The notes under the pieces: model-generated
Database searches by the model: none
What the model was told of the DNA's origin: nothing
The model's input: the letters and a program-made list of their open reading frames with translations, nothing else
NCBI GenBank assembly: GCA_938028565.1
Contig: CALIZS010000035.1
Location: 1 to 49,354 of the forward strand
Length of the DNA: 49,354 nucleotides
From: an uncultured Atopobium sp.
Lineage (GTDB): Bacteria > Actinomycetota > Coriobacteriia > Coriobacteriales > Atopobiaceae
Direction: 5' to 3'
Position numbers and translations under genes: made by a program
Shown: positions 16,994 through 26,074 of the stretch, one piece after another
How the letters are laid out: each line of letters starts with the position of its first letter
Position numbering within the stretch: position 1 is the stretch's first letter

Positions 16994-18300
16994 GAAGAAA
17001 CCTCCTTTTTATTGAGTAATCCATCTTTTATGGCGCGATTGATAAAAGAAGGGATTTTTACAAAAAGCCAACTTCTTTTCTGTACGTCAAACGACACCAC
17101 CTCTTGTACTTCGATTGATCCTGACGAAGACAAAGAAATTTCTGAAACGCTGGTTACATATCGTTTTCCATCGGGAAATCTTTGAGACATAACTATCAAA
17201 TCAAGTGCAGTTGCTATCTGCTGTTCTATAATTTCTGCAGGTAAGTCCATGCCAAAACGAGCCATTAACACCAGGCGTAATATTGCCTCTTGAGCAGTTC
17301 CAGCATGCAGCGTAGTCAGAGAACCATCGTGACCTGTATTCATAGCCTGCAACATATCAATGCACTCTTCACCTCTTACCTCTCCTACTACAATGCGGTC
17401 TGGCCTCATTCGAAGCGCATTTCTCACCAATGATCTAATGGTTATTTCTCCTGTTCCTTCTATCGAAGCAGGACGAGCCTCTAGCCTGACAACATTTGGA
17501 TGTGAATCAAATTTAAGCTCCGCTGAGTCCTCAATAGTGACAATTCTTTCTGACTTTGAGATTTCACATGAAAGTGCATTTAAAAGCGTAGTCTTGCCAG
17601 ATCCTGTTCCCCCAACAACCGCGATTCCCTGTCTGCATTTCACAGCCCAAGACAAAAATCTTGCAAGCCATTGAGGCAGTGATTTCATTTCCACCAGTCG
17701 GTCCAAAGAAGTAATTTTTCCGGTAAATCTTCGAATAGTTACTGAAGTGCCGTTCACTGCAACAGGACTTGCAACCGCATTGACACGGTCCCCATTCTCA
17801 AGACGAGCATCAACAATAGGGCTCACCCTGTCCAGTCTTCTTCCTAATGGAGACAAAATGCGATCCATAACAATCAAAATCTGCTCTTCAGAGTCAAAGA
17901 CTGTTTTTGATTCAAATAGTTCGCCGTTTTTCTCGTAAAACAAATTGTTGCAGCCATTAATCATGATTTCAGTAACATCTTTATCATTCAGTAGCGGCTG
18001 AATTGGACCAAGACCGCACACCTCATTTATGACCTGTTCGATTGTTTCCTCATAGTCAACTGAACTAAAAAGCTCATCCTTTTCTTCATTAACAATTGCC
18101 TCACAAGTAACTCTTAGTTCGTCTCTTACGCGATCGATATCGCTGCCTGTTATAAGAGAAGAAACCGTGGAAAGTCCTAATCGAGAAACAAGTTTTTCTT
18201 TTAACTTCTTTCTCGCCTTCTGAAATACTTCTTTTTGGAGTAGTGAGTCATTCTCATCTTGCGCCTCAATTTGCTTAGCAACACGTTCAAAGACAAGCAT
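16948..18300 (-). CDS. tadA: TadA/CpaF secretion ATPase
   Basis: A 450-residue cytosolic ATPase of the type II/IV secretion superfamily. It has an N-terminal helical part, then a Walker A at about residue 225 (VVGGTGSGKTTLLNAL), an Asp box and Walker B region (MRPDRIVVGEVRGEECIDM) and the His box (TGHDGSLTTLHAGTA). It powers pilus extension, and retraction in some Tad systems. AAGGAGG stands seven bases before the ATG, and the TAATG overlap with tadZ indicates coupled translation. Confidence 0.92.
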   Translation of the reverse strand: MLVFERVAKQIEAQDENDSLLQKEVFQKARKKLKEKLVSRLGLSTVSSLITGSDIDRVRDELRVTCEAIVNEEKDELFSSVDYEETIEQVINEVCGLGPIQPLLNDKDVTEIMINGCNNLFYEKNGELFESKTVFDSEEQILIVMDRILSPLGRRLDRVSPIVDARLENGDRVNAVASPVAVNGTSVTIRRFTGKITSLDRLVEMKSLPQWLARFLSWAVKCRQGIAVVGGTGSGKTTLLNALSCEISKSERIVTIEDSAELKFDSHPNVVRLEARPASIEGTGEITIRSLVRNALRMRPDRIVVGEVRGEECIDMLQAMNTGHDGSLTTLHAGTAQEAILRLVLMARFGMDLPAEIIEQQIATALDLIVMSQRFPDGKRYVTSVSEISLSSSGSIEVQEVVSFDVQKRSWLFVKIPSFINRAIKDGLLNKKEVSSWMSLLPRSQEVLLE

Positions 18301-19601
18301 TAACCCACCTCCTTCCTCCTATTGAATAAGTTAAATGGCTTTTTCTCAGGAGCTACTTGCAGGGCAATCTGAGCCTCTCGCAGCTGTGGAAGAATGCCCA
18401 GCTCGTTAAGGAAATGTGCAAGTACAAAAGAAACCGACTGCGCAAATGAAGTTTCCTCTTGTAACAACACAGAAAGCTTTCCTTGCTGAATAAGCTCCTG
18501 AAACCCTGGTCCGCCTTCAAAAATCCTAAACATCTTTGCTGCTTCAAGACCAATTTCTGCCTTTCCAACAGAAAAGTCCTGTTTAACCTTTGGATTTGCT
18601 TTGTTTTCAAGTCGGATAATACGAGTTCTTGCCACTCCAAGACGCACTGCAAGTCCACTTACCTTTGCCAAAGAATTAATGCACGTAAGAGGATTCTCGG
18701 AGACTATTACCAGCCTATCTGCACATTGGGCCGCTTGAGCGTAGCAATCTGTTGACGCGGTAGTCGTATCCACAAGTACCAAATCAACCAAACCAGAAAC
18801 AGCTTGAAGAAAATTACTCACGCAAGGAAATAACAACTCTGCCATTTCAGGTTTTACACAGGGACCAAAAAGATACAAATTTTTATGAATACAAGTTGCC
18901 TTTTCTAGAAGGTTCTCCTTTTCTGAAGGAACATCAGCGATAAGGTCAGAGAAGTCTTTTGGCTGCCTAATTCCAAGCTTTTCAAACACATTTCCATAAG
19001 ACAGGTCAAGATCAATTAATGCAACTTTTAAACCCCAAGAAGAAGCAAGCAGTGCCATTGAAGAAACAAGCGTGGTCTTTCCCACTCCTCCTCTTCCTGA
19101 AGTGAACGTAAGGATTGGAGCTTTTAAAGTCTTATCAAGAGGAATGAGGGATTGTAGATAGGTATTTAACTCTTGGATACTGGCAACATAATCTGAAGCT
19201 TCTGGTAAAGGCTGAGAAAGCCTGTCAGCCCCATACGATTGATATCCTCTTCCAACCTTTACCAGATCCCCTAATTCCATAGGGTCAATAACTAAATCAA
19301 CTCCTGCTTTAGCTGCTCTTGAACGAAGTGATCCAGATGCACCTGACCTTACAAGCACCACACAGCGAGCATTTCCGTCTTTAACAATTGCAGCCGCTAG
19401 ATTAATATCCGAAACATCGGAGCCGGTATTACCAATTAAAACCGAATAATCTTGAGGAGTTGAACAGGCGACAATTGATCTAAGTGATGCTGCTGAATCG
19501 GCAAATTCACATCTATTACTGATGCCTAAGTACGTAAGAATGGCTCCAATTTCAACGCGTGCATCAAGACCTACATATGAGATCCACTTTTCTAACATCA
19601 C
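18300..19601 (-). CDS. TadZ/CpaE-like MinD-family ATPase
   Basis: A 433-residue protein with an N-terminal receiver-like domain (about 1-130, without an obvious phospho-accepting Asp pattern) and a MinD/ParA-type ATPase with a deviant Walker A (TFTSGRGGVGKTTLVSS, near residue 170) and ALIDLDLSYGN. TadZ/CpaE proteins place the Tad machine in the cell. The GTG at 19601 overlaps the cpaB stop (GTGA). An ATG one codon later is an alternative. AGGAGG is placed well for either. Confidence 0.82.
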   Translation of the reverse strand: MMLEKWISYVGLDARVEIGAILTYLGISNRCEFADSAASLRSIVACSTPQDYSVLIGNTGSDVSDINLAAAIVKDGNARCVVLVRSGASGSLRSRAAKAGVDLVIDPMELGDLVKVGRGYQSYGADRLSQPLPEASDYVASIQELNTYLQSLIPLDKTLKAPILTFTSGRGGVGKTTLVSSMALLASSWGLKVALIDLDLSYGNVFEKLGIRQPKDFSDLIADVPSEKENLLEKATCIHKNLYLFGPCVKPEMAELLFPCVSNFLQAVSGLVDLVLVDTTTASTDCYAQAAQCADRLVIVSENPLTCINSLAKVSGLAVRLGVARTRIIRLENKANPKVKQDFSVGKAEIGLEAAKMFRIFEGGPGFQELIQQGKLSVLLQEETSFAQSVSFVLAHFLNELGILPQLREAQIALQVAPEKKPFNLFNRRKEVG

Positions 19602-20425
19602 GCTTCACCTCCTGGGTTAGTAGACGAATCTGCTTGTGATGCACTGTCGCTGTTTTGGTCGGCTGTTGAAGCAGCACTGTTCTCTGGCTGCACGCCTTCA
19701 CTTGCAGGCGATGAGCTTGCTTGATCTGACTTGTCAGAAAGATCCTTTGAGTCTTCTTGCTCAACGAAGGAGTTGCTATTTACTAAATCCTGAGCGTTAA
19801 TCTTTGACCCAGGAAGAGTAAATCGAAGTGTTCCTCGAGCGTATGCAGAAAGCACAGCAGGAACCTGTTCAGGAGTCAATCCAAGCGTTACGGAAGAAGA
19901 AGTGTAAAGAGTGCCTTCGGTGTCATCTGACAAGACCGCAATGTCCGAAGCAATGCAGGTAATGAGAGAATCGGTGACCTCATACGCTGCAAGCTTTGTA
20001 CCAGCGCTGAGCCTCTCAGCAAGTCCGTACTTCTCGCCATGGGAGATAGTGAGACCAACAAGATTTTCTGGAATAGATATCTGAGAGGCAACTGATCGTA
20101 GATGAAGAGAAACAACAGGCATGCCAACTCCAATAACAGATGAAACCGTTCGACCCATCACGCTTTCCGGATTAGTAATTGCACCCTCCGGAATCAGATC
20201 AGAAATCCAGCTTTTTAACTGAGTGTTAGAAGATGAGAGAGTCTCTCCAGATTCTATTTGTTTAGTGGCCACCAAAATTGACGTGAGTTCGCCGCCGTAT
20301 TTTTGTATTGCCTCTGCTCGTGACTTCTCCGCTTCAGCGCGCACACTTTGCACGTATGCAAAGAAACAAAAACTGGCCAAAAGTGCGCTTAACACAGAAA
20401 TTAAAATTCTTGTTTTCTTAGTCAC
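19598..20425 (-). CDS. CpaB/RcpC-like Tad protein with SAF domain
   Basis: A 275-residue protein, first gene of the Tad run. It has one N-terminal membrane helix (about residues 6-26) and an extracytoplasmic SAF-type domain (LTSILVATKQIESGETLSSSNTQLK and VVSLHLR). It ends in a long Ser/Asp/Gln-rich disordered tail. In diderms CpaB/RcpC helps the secretin, which is absent in monoderms, so here it may steer the pilus through the cell wall. The GTG at 20425 has GGAGG seven bases upstream. A longer reading to 20509 has no ribosome-binding site and is not preferred. Confidence 0.72.
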   Translation of the reverse strand: MTKKTRILISVLSALLASFCFFAYVQSVRAEAEKSRAEAIQKYGGELTSILVATKQIESGETLSSSNTQLKSWISDLIPEGAITNPESVMGRTVSSVIGVGMPVVSLHLRSVASQISIPENLVGLTISHGEKYGLAERLSAGTKLAAYEVTDSLITCIASDIAVLSDDTEGTLYTSSSVTLGLTPEQVPAVLSAYARGTLRFTLPGSKINAQDLVNSNSFVEQEDSKDLSDKSDQASSSPASEGVQPENSAASTADQNSDSASQADSSTNPGGEA

Positions 20426-20694
20426 TGTTTGTCCTCCCTCCATTTGCGATATATCGATTGTGCGCTCGAGTTGAGAAAGAAAGAGCAAAAACAAAAGATT
20501 TACCTGCACAAATATGTCAGGTAGCTGACGCGAATCTGACGCAAAGTAATAAGTTCGCTGGCTGCTGCGGTGACATAAAAAATGGGTAATTTAATTTTTT
20601 ATCTAATTTGATATATAAAAATTTTTAGAACGTCATAGCTGCTTCAAATTTGGCAGTTTTACTAAATGATTTTCTGAGTGATTTCATTGACTTA
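20426..20694. promoter_or_regulatory. Upstream region of the Tad operon with 11-bp-spaced direct repeat
   Basis: This A/T-rich stretch must carry the Tad promoter, but I see no convincing -35/-10 pair. Two copies of CTGACGC (20525-20531 and 20536-20542) lie in direct orientation with an 11-bp period, close to one helical turn, about 100 bp before the cpaB start. This spacing is typical of response-regulator or similar binding sites. No gene is seen here. Confidence 0.35.
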
Positions 20695-20742
20695 TAAAAC
20701 GAGGGCTGACCCTCCCCATTACTGGGCGGGACCAACCCTCGT
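20695..20742 (-). terminator. Second terminator-like hairpin after rsgA
   Basis: A long imperfect stem closed by ACGAGGG / CCCTCGT, with pairing continued inside around an ATTACT loop. On the minus strand it is followed by TTTTATAAG. It lies about 90 bp after the rsgA end and would insulate the Tad operon. Confidence 0.6.
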
Positions 20743-20775
20743 CAGTCTCAATATAGCGTATTTCCTGCTGGTTTG

Positions 20776-20808
20776 ACAAAAAAGCACCCTAGTCAAGCCA
20801 GGGCGCTT
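20776..20808 (-). terminator. Terminator of the ATPase-rsgA unit
   Basis: On the minus strand AAGCGCCCT pairs with AGGGTGCTT (one G-T pair) around a 9-nt loop and is followed by TTTTTT. It starts 22 bp after the rsgA stop. Confidence 0.85.
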
Positions 20809-20830
20809 AGAGGATTTACGCTGTTAAAGG

Positions 20831-22015
20831 TTAAAGCACAACATCGGGATCAAGCGATTGCTGACTTTCTCGCATTTCTTTTGCCAGAGATAAATACGCC
20901 TTTAACTGAGGTTCTGTAATCTTGCCCTCATGCAGGGCGTCTTGAACGCTACATCCTGGCTCGTGAGTATGGGTGCAATCCCTAAACTTACACGTCTGAG
21001 CAGCTTCAGAGATGTGAGGGAATATCTTCTGTAATCCCCTCTCATGACCCACAATAGGCAAGCTTCTAAGGCCAGGTTCGTCCACAATAACACCAGCGTC
21101 AGGAAGCGCTACCATACGGCGAGCAACCGTTGTATGGCGTCCTGCCTTATCGGATTCGCGAACCTCTCCCGTTTCAAGCGCCTCATGTCCCAAAAGTGCG
21201 TTAAGAAGCGTAGATTTACCAGCACCTGATTCACCAAGCACGATGGCTATGGAACCATAAGGAACAAGGCTGCGAACAGCATCGATTCCCCACGCAGCTC
21301 CAAGATCTTGGGCGGTTTGAGCAAGATCTGCAAGTGCATCGGGTTTCTCGCTCTCAAGTTTTGAAGCTGTGGCAACAATCTTTACTGTAGAGCCAAGAGC
21401 TGCGGTGATAGAAGAAATCTCTTGAGCTAAAAGCTTTGGACCCGCTACATCTGACTTAGTAAGCACCACGGCACAAGTAGCACCGCAGTCTTTAGAGATA
21501 ACCGCCGAGCGCACAATACGATCTACCGAGACAGCTTCTCCATCTAAGGCCTGCACTACGAGCACAAGATCAACGTTTGCGGCCAAAGTCTGCTTTTGAC
21601 CACGAGCTCCGCCCTTCCAGCGAGCAATATCGGTCTCTCGCGGCAGAATGGCCTCGATGATGCCCATATCGTGTGAGTCCGGAATGCGTGCGCACACCCA
21701 GTCACCAACGGCTACCGTGGAGTTCTGGCCCTTAGTCACACGTGCCGCAAACTCGGCGCGAAACACTCCCTGCTCCGAAACAACCGCAGGAAATCCCCTA
21801 TCCAAGCGGACCACGCAGGCCATGGTCATCGTCTGGCGAGAAACCCCTTGGGCTTCAAGCTCGGACACGATGCCTTCATAGGCCTTCATCTGAGCCGACG
21901 ATGGAGTCAACTGTTCAAATGCTGGAACGTCCAGCAATGAAGAAAGGGCCGGCAGAGACCCTTGAGTTCTGCCGGCTCCTACTTTTCTGGAACTTTTTGT
22001 ACGCTTAGCGGACAA
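20831..22015 (-). CDS. rsgA: Small ribosomal subunit biogenesis GTPase RsgA
   Basis: A 394-residue circularly permuted GTPase. The OB-fold part comes first (MTMACVVRLDRGFPAVV, TVAVGDWVCARI), then the G4 motif (VVLTKSDV), the P-loop GESGAGKSTLLNALLG near residue 260 and the G3 motif DEPGLRS. The C-terminal zinc domain has CKFRDCTHTHEPGC. RsgA assists late 30S maturation. The N-terminal 35 residues before the OB-fold are longer than usual and basic. The start is TTG with GAGGAG five bases upstream, only 15 bp after the P-type ATPase, so the two are probably cotranscribed. Confidence 0.93.
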   Translation of the reverse strand: MSAKRTKSSRKVGAGRTQGSLPALSSLLDVPAFEQLTPSSAQMKAYEGIVSELEAQGVSRQTMTMACVVRLDRGFPAVVSEQGVFRAEFAARVTKGQNSTVAVGDWVCARIPDSHDMGIIEAILPRETDIARWKGGARGQKQTLAANVDLVLVVQALDGEAVSVDRIVRSAVISKDCGATCAVVLTKSDVAGPKLLAQEISSITAALGSTVKIVATASKLESEKPDALADLAQTAQDLGAAWGIDAVRSLVPYGSIAIVLGESGAGKSTLLNALLGHEALETGEVRESDKAGRHTTVARRMVALPDAGVIVDEPGLRSLPIVGHERGLQKIFPHISEAAQTCKFRDCTHTHEPGCSVQDALHEGKITEPQLKAYLSLAKEMRESQQSLDPDVVL

Positions 22016-22030
22016 GAGTACTCCTCTATC

Positions 22031-24715
22031 TTATGCCTTGTGCTTTTGTACAGAACGCATAACAGCCTTATAGAGCTCCATCAGAGGAATAATCGATGCA
22101 GCTAAAAGCATTGCCATGGCGTACTCTTCAAAGCCAATCTCAGCAAAGCCAAATGCCTGAGAAAGTGGTGTCTCAATTACCACAAATGTGAGAATCAAAG
22201 ACATAACAAAAGAACCCCACAGCCAAATGTTTTGGCTGGTTAGCTTAAAGATAGAACCACGCAGAGAACGCATGTTAAAGGAATGGAACATCTCAACCAT
22301 AGAAAGCGTCAAGAATGCCATGGTCATACCCTCAACGCCAGCCTCTGGGTTAGTAATAACCTGTGAGATATCAAAGGTTCCATACTCAAAGTAGTGACCA
22401 ATAAAATAGCTAGCAAGGGTGAGAAGAGCAATGATAGAGCCCTGGACAAGGCAGTCAAAGCCAACGCCGCCTGCAAAGATTCCGTCCTTAGGGTTACGAG
22501 GCTTACGCTTCATAATGCCTGGCTCAGCCTTCTCGGTAGCCATAGCAAGAGCTGGCAGAGAGTCGGTGATTAGGTTAATCCACAGAAGGTGGGTAGGCTG
22601 AAGAATGGTAAAGCCAACCAGGGACGCAATAAAGACGGAAATGACCTCAGCAAGGTTGGAGCTCAAGAGGAACTGGATGCACTTACGAATGTTGTCGTAG
22701 ATGCGTCTTCCCTCTTCGCAGGCGCTAATGATGGTGGCAAAGTTATCGTCAGCCAAAACCATATCTGCAACACCCTTGGTAACGTCGGTACCAGTAATAC
22801 CCATACCGATACCAATATCAGCGCGCTTAATGGAAGGCGCATCGTTAACGCCGTCGCCCGTCATGGCTGTGACCATGCCCTTCTTGCGCCAGGTATCAAC
22901 AATACGAACCTTGTGCTCAGGCTGAACGCGTGCATAAACGCCAATTGTCCCAATGCGCTGCTCAAACTCTTCATCAGAAATCTTATCAAGTTGTGCACCG
23001 GTAATTGCCTGAGAGCGATCGGTAATAATGCCCAGCTCAATTGCAATAGCAACGGCTGTATCGATATGGTCACCTGTAATCATAACAGTACGCATACCAG
23101 CGCTATGCGCCTCTGCAACAGCACCCTTAACCTCAGGACGAACTGGGTCAATCATGCCGGAAAGTCCAACAAAGACCATGTCGTGCTCAAGGTTAGCTGG
23201 GTCATAGCTCAAAGGAGCTTCTGTTCCCCAATCGCGACGAGCAGATGCCATAACACGAAGAGCCTGGTCAGCCATAGACTTGTTCTGAGCCAAAATCTCA
23301 GAGCGAGCCTCATCTGTAAGGTCAATAATGCCATCGCTTGTCATAATCTTGTTGCAGCGAGCAAGCACCTCATCAGGTGCACCTTTGGTGTGCTGTACAA
23401 CCTTGCCAGAGCGGGTACGCACCACAACAGACATCATCTTACGAGAAGAATCAAAGGGCGCTTCACCAATACGAGGGCGAGAAGAAGCAAGATCGCTTGT
23501 GGTGTATCCAAGTTTTGCAGCGTCTGCAACAAGAGCAGCTTCGGTTGGCTCACCCTTTGCCACCTGCTCAATATCATCCCAAGTAGCATCAGAGCACAGT
23601 GCCATGGTGCGCACATGAGCATCAAGATTTTCTGTCTCATGACGAACAACAGTCATCTTGTTTTGGGTCAGAGTACCGGTCTTATCAGAGCAGATAACCT
23701 GAGTACAACCAAGGGTCTCAACTGCAGTAAGACGGCGGACAATAGCGTGGCGTTCGCTCATTCTGGTAACGCCCATAGAAAGAACGATGGTAACAACAGC
23801 AACAAGACCCTCAGGAATTGCAGCTACTGCAAGAGATACTGCAACCATAAAGGTGCTCAATATAAGGTCAAAGTTGCCAAGCATCTCGGCGCCGTGCTTG
23901 ATAAAGCCTGTTGCAAAAACAAGCAGCGAGATGACAACAACAAGAATGGTAAGTGTGTGTGAAAGCTTATCAAGCGCAATCTGAAGTGGAGTCTGTCCCT
24001 CTTCTGCCTGGGAAATTGCGTCTGCAATCTTACCCATCTCAGTGTCCATGCCTGTTGCAACAACAACTGCACGACCGCGTCCATAGACCACAATGGATCC
24101 GGAGTAACACATATTCTTTCGGTCACCCAAAGGAATGTCATCGGTGTCTTCAGCAAGACTGAGGGTCTCCGCGTGTTTCTCGACAGGAACTGATTCACCT
24201 GTGAGCGCAGACTCCTCTACCTTCATAGAAGCACTCTCAAGAATGCGGCAATCAGCTGGGACAGAGTCACCCGCCTCAAGCAGAATAATATCGCCCACCA
24301 CAAGCTCGGTTGAGGCAATAGTCTCAAGACGACCGTCTCTGATAACCTTGCTCTGAGCTGCGCTCATCTCTTGCAGAGCAGCAAGAGCTTCCTCAGCCTT
24401 GCCTTCCTGGACCACGCCAAGCACAGAGTTGATGACAACAACAAACAGAATAATGACAACGTCTGCAATTCCACCTTCGCCAGTATAAATTCCTTCAGCA
24501 GCGGAAATAACAGCAGCAACAAGAAGCATAATGACCATAGGGTCAGCCATCTGTGCAAAAAACCTTTTAATAATTGATTCTTTTGGTGCCTCTTTAAGCT
24601 TATTAAGACCGTGGGCCTCAAGACGAGAAGCTGCTTCTATATCAGACAATCCAGCTTCAGCATCAGTTTTTTGCGCACTGATAACATCAGCCGCACTTGA
24701 AAGATACTCTTTCAA
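22031..24715 (-). CDS. Calcium-type cation-transporting P-type ATPase
   Basis: An 894-residue P-type II ATPase. It shows the N-terminal cation_ATPase_N part (GLSDIEAASRLEAHGLNKL), the actuator TGES, membrane helix 4 with AAIPEGLVAVVT, the phosphorylation site DKTGTLTQNK at Asp344, the hinge TGDGVNDAPSIKRADIG, helix 6 with NLITDSLPALA, and the C-terminal cation-ATPase domain. The helix 4 and 6 residues fit bacterial Ca2+ pumps of the PMCA/LMCA1 kind that expel Ca2+ with one transport site. Other divalent cations cannot be excluded. The start is TTG with GGAGG four bases upstream. It leads a unit with rsgA. Just before it lies a 23-bp tandem repeat. Confidence 0.9.
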   Translation of the reverse strand: MKEYLSSAADVISAQKTDAEAGLSDIEAASRLEAHGLNKLKEAPKESIIKRFFAQMADPMVIMLLVAAVISAAEGIYTGEGGIADVVIILFVVVINSVLGVVQEGKAEEALAALQEMSAAQSKVIRDGRLETIASTELVVGDIILLEAGDSVPADCRILESASMKVEESALTGESVPVEKHAETLSLAEDTDDIPLGDRKNMCYSGSIVVYGRGRAVVVATGMDTEMGKIADAISQAEEGQTPLQIALDKLSHTLTILVVVISLLVFATGFIKHGAEMLGNFDLILSTFMVAVSLAVAAIPEGLVAVVTIVLSMGVTRMSERHAIVRRLTAVETLGCTQVICSDKTGTLTQNKMTVVRHETENLDAHVRTMALCSDATWDDIEQVAKGEPTEAALVADAAKLGYTTSDLASSRPRIGEAPFDSSRKMMSVVVRTRSGKVVQHTKGAPDEVLARCNKIMTSDGIIDLTDEARSEILAQNKSMADQALRVMASARRDWGTEAPLSYDPANLEHDMVFVGLSGMIDPVRPEVKGAVAEAHSAGMRTVMITGDHIDTAVAIAIELGIITDRSQAITGAQLDKISDEEFEQRIGTIGVYARVQPEHKVRIVDTWRKKGMVTAMTGDGVNDAPSIKRADIGIGMGITGTDVTKGVADMVLADDNFATIISACEEGRRIYDNIRKCIQFLLSSNLAEVISVFIASLVGFTILQPTHLLWINLITDSLPALAMATEKAEPGIMKRKPRNPKDGIFAGGVGFDCLVQGSIIALLTLASYFIGHYFEYGTFDISQVITNPEAGVEGMTMAFLTLSMVEMFHSFNMRSLRGSIFKLTSQNIWLWGSFVMSLILTFVVIETPLSQAFGFAEIGFEEYAMAMLLAASIIPLMELYKAVMRSVQKHKA

Positions 24716-24802
24716 AGTTCCTCCTGGGTTTCTACCTGACAGATTGATGCCCGATCATAATTCCCCAGGAGAGGGGCAAGGGCTCACCAAGGTTGCCGTG
24801 TC

Positions 24803-24848
24803 AGGACCTTACAACGTCCTATCGTAGGACCTTACAATGCTCTATCAT
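24803..24848. repeat. Two tandem 23-bp repeats upstream of the P-type ATPase
   Basis: Two adjacent copies begin AGGACCTTACAA and end CTATC, differing at four positions. Across their junction GTCCTA-TCG-TAGGAC (24816-24830) is a perfect hairpin. They fall in the likely leader of the ATPase gene and may be operators or RNA structure. Confidence 0.5.
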
Positions 24849-24990
24849 TTTACCGTATTCTTTCTTTTTTCAAACCTTATAAATATTTCTTAAAGCTCCT
24901 GTTATGTGCCAAAAATTGTTATCCAAGGGGTACAATAAGCGCAGTACATAACAACATAAGCCAAACGTTAGTTTTGGCAAGGAGGCAATT

Positions 24991-25995
24991 ATGAAAATCT
25001 TGTTTTATGGTGCTCAAAGTTATGACAAGGATTCCTTTAACCTTGAGCTTCCAAAGTATCCAGATGTTTCAATCGACTACATTGAGTCAAACCTTACGCC
25101 TATGACCGCAGGCTTTGCTAAGGGTTATGACGCTGTCTGCGCTTTTGTTAATGCAGATGCTTCAATTCTGACTCTTGAGATTCTTGCCGGCTTTGACGTT
25201 AAGCTTCTACTTATGCGCTGCGCTGGCTTTGATGCTGTTGATGTTAACGCTGCTAAAGACCTTGGTATTACGGTTACGCGCGTACCTGCTTACTCCCCTG
25301 AAGCAATCGCAGAGCATGCTATGGGTCTTGCGCTTGCCGCTAACCGTCGTATTCACCGTGGATACATCAGAATTCGCGAGAATAACTTCTCACTTGTTGG
25401 CCTTGTTGGCGATACTCTTCACGGTAAAACTGCCGGCATTGTTGGAACTGGTCGTATTGGCGCGGCACTTTGCCGTATCTGCAAGGGTTTTGGCATGCAC
25501 GTCCTTGGTGCAGACCTGTATCCAAACATGAGCCTTGTCAACGACGAGCACGTCGTTGATGAGTATGTAAGCTACGATGAGCTCTGGGAGCGTTCAGACT
25601 TCATCTCACTTCATGCTTTCTTGAATGATGAGAGCTATCACATGGTTAACGATAAAACCATCGGAAAGATGAAAGATGGCGTTATCCTCGTTAATACTGG
25701 TCGTGGAGGACTCATTGATACCAATGCTCTTATTCGTGGCATTCTTTCTGGAAAAATTGGTGCTTGTGGCCTTGACGTTTATGAAGAGGAAAATCCAAAC
25801 GTTTATAAGGACCGCGGCGCTGAGGTCTTTGATTCAGTTACCTCCACACTTTGCTCTTTCCCTAACGTTGTCATGACAAGTCACCAGGCATTCTTTACTC
25901 ATGAGGCACTTTCTCAGATTGCTCAGGTTACGCTAGATAACGCAACTGCTTTTGCTGAGGGTACTGACTATGTTGATAAAAGTGTGGTTTGCTAA
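24991..25995 (+). CDS. D-lactate dehydrogenase (D-2-hydroxyacid dehydrogenase)
   Basis: A 334-residue NAD-dependent enzyme of the D-isomer 2-hydroxyacid dehydrogenase family, closest in pattern to fermentative LdhA (RCAGFDAVDVNAAKDLGI, then RVPAYSPEAIAEHAMGLAL and NRRIHRGYIRIRENNFSL). The NAD-binding GTGRIG is near residue 152. The catalytic Arg lies in NTGRGGLID, the Glu in YEEENPN and the His in SHQAFFTHEAL. It reduces pyruvate to D-lactate and regenerates NAD+. The ATG has AAGGAGG upstream. It is followed 79 bp later by pyruvate kinase in the same direction, so the last two steps of a lactate fermentation lie together. A role on another 2-oxo acid is possible but less likely. Confidence 0.88.
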   Translation: MKILFYGAQSYDKDSFNLELPKYPDVSIDYIESNLTPMTAGFAKGYDAVCAFVNADASILTLEILAGFDVKLLLMRCAGFDAVDVNAAKDLGITVTRVPAYSPEAIAEHAMGLALAANRRIHRGYIRIRENNFSLVGLVGDTLHGKTAGIVGTGRIGAALCRICKGFGMHVLGADLYPNMSLVNDEHVVDEYVSYDELWERSDFISLHAFLNDESYHMVNDKTIGKMKDGVILVNTGRGGLIDTNALIRGILSGKIGACGLDVYEEENPNVYKDRGAEVFDSVTSTLCSFPNVVMTSHQAFFTHEALSQIAQVTLDNATAFAEGTDYVDKSVVC

Positions 25996-26022
25996 GTACC
26001 AGAGAAACAAACGCTCTGAAAA

Positions 26023-26041
26023 CGGTTACTATTGATAACCG
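26023..26041. promoter_or_regulatory. Inverted repeat CGGTTA-N7-TAACCG before pyk
   Basis: Perfect 6-bp arms with a 7-nt spacer lie between the dehydrogenase stop and the pyruvate kinase start. There is no U-tract, so an operator is more likely than a terminator. No regulator is known for it. Confidence 0.3.
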
Positions 26042-26074
26042 AATGTGATTTCAATTCCTATGAAAAGGAGAGAT

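Noticed and set aside
20695..20742. Structured RNA or small RNA gene
   Set aside because: The long stem followed by TTTTATAAG downstream of rsgA is explained as a second terminator. No promoter for an RNA is apparent.
22589..23962. Long open frame of 457 codons on the plus strand
   Set aside because: It lies opposite the P-type ATPase gene, which has clear motifs throughout. Its translation is Asn/His/Cys-rich with no recognisable domain, so it is an antisense shadow.
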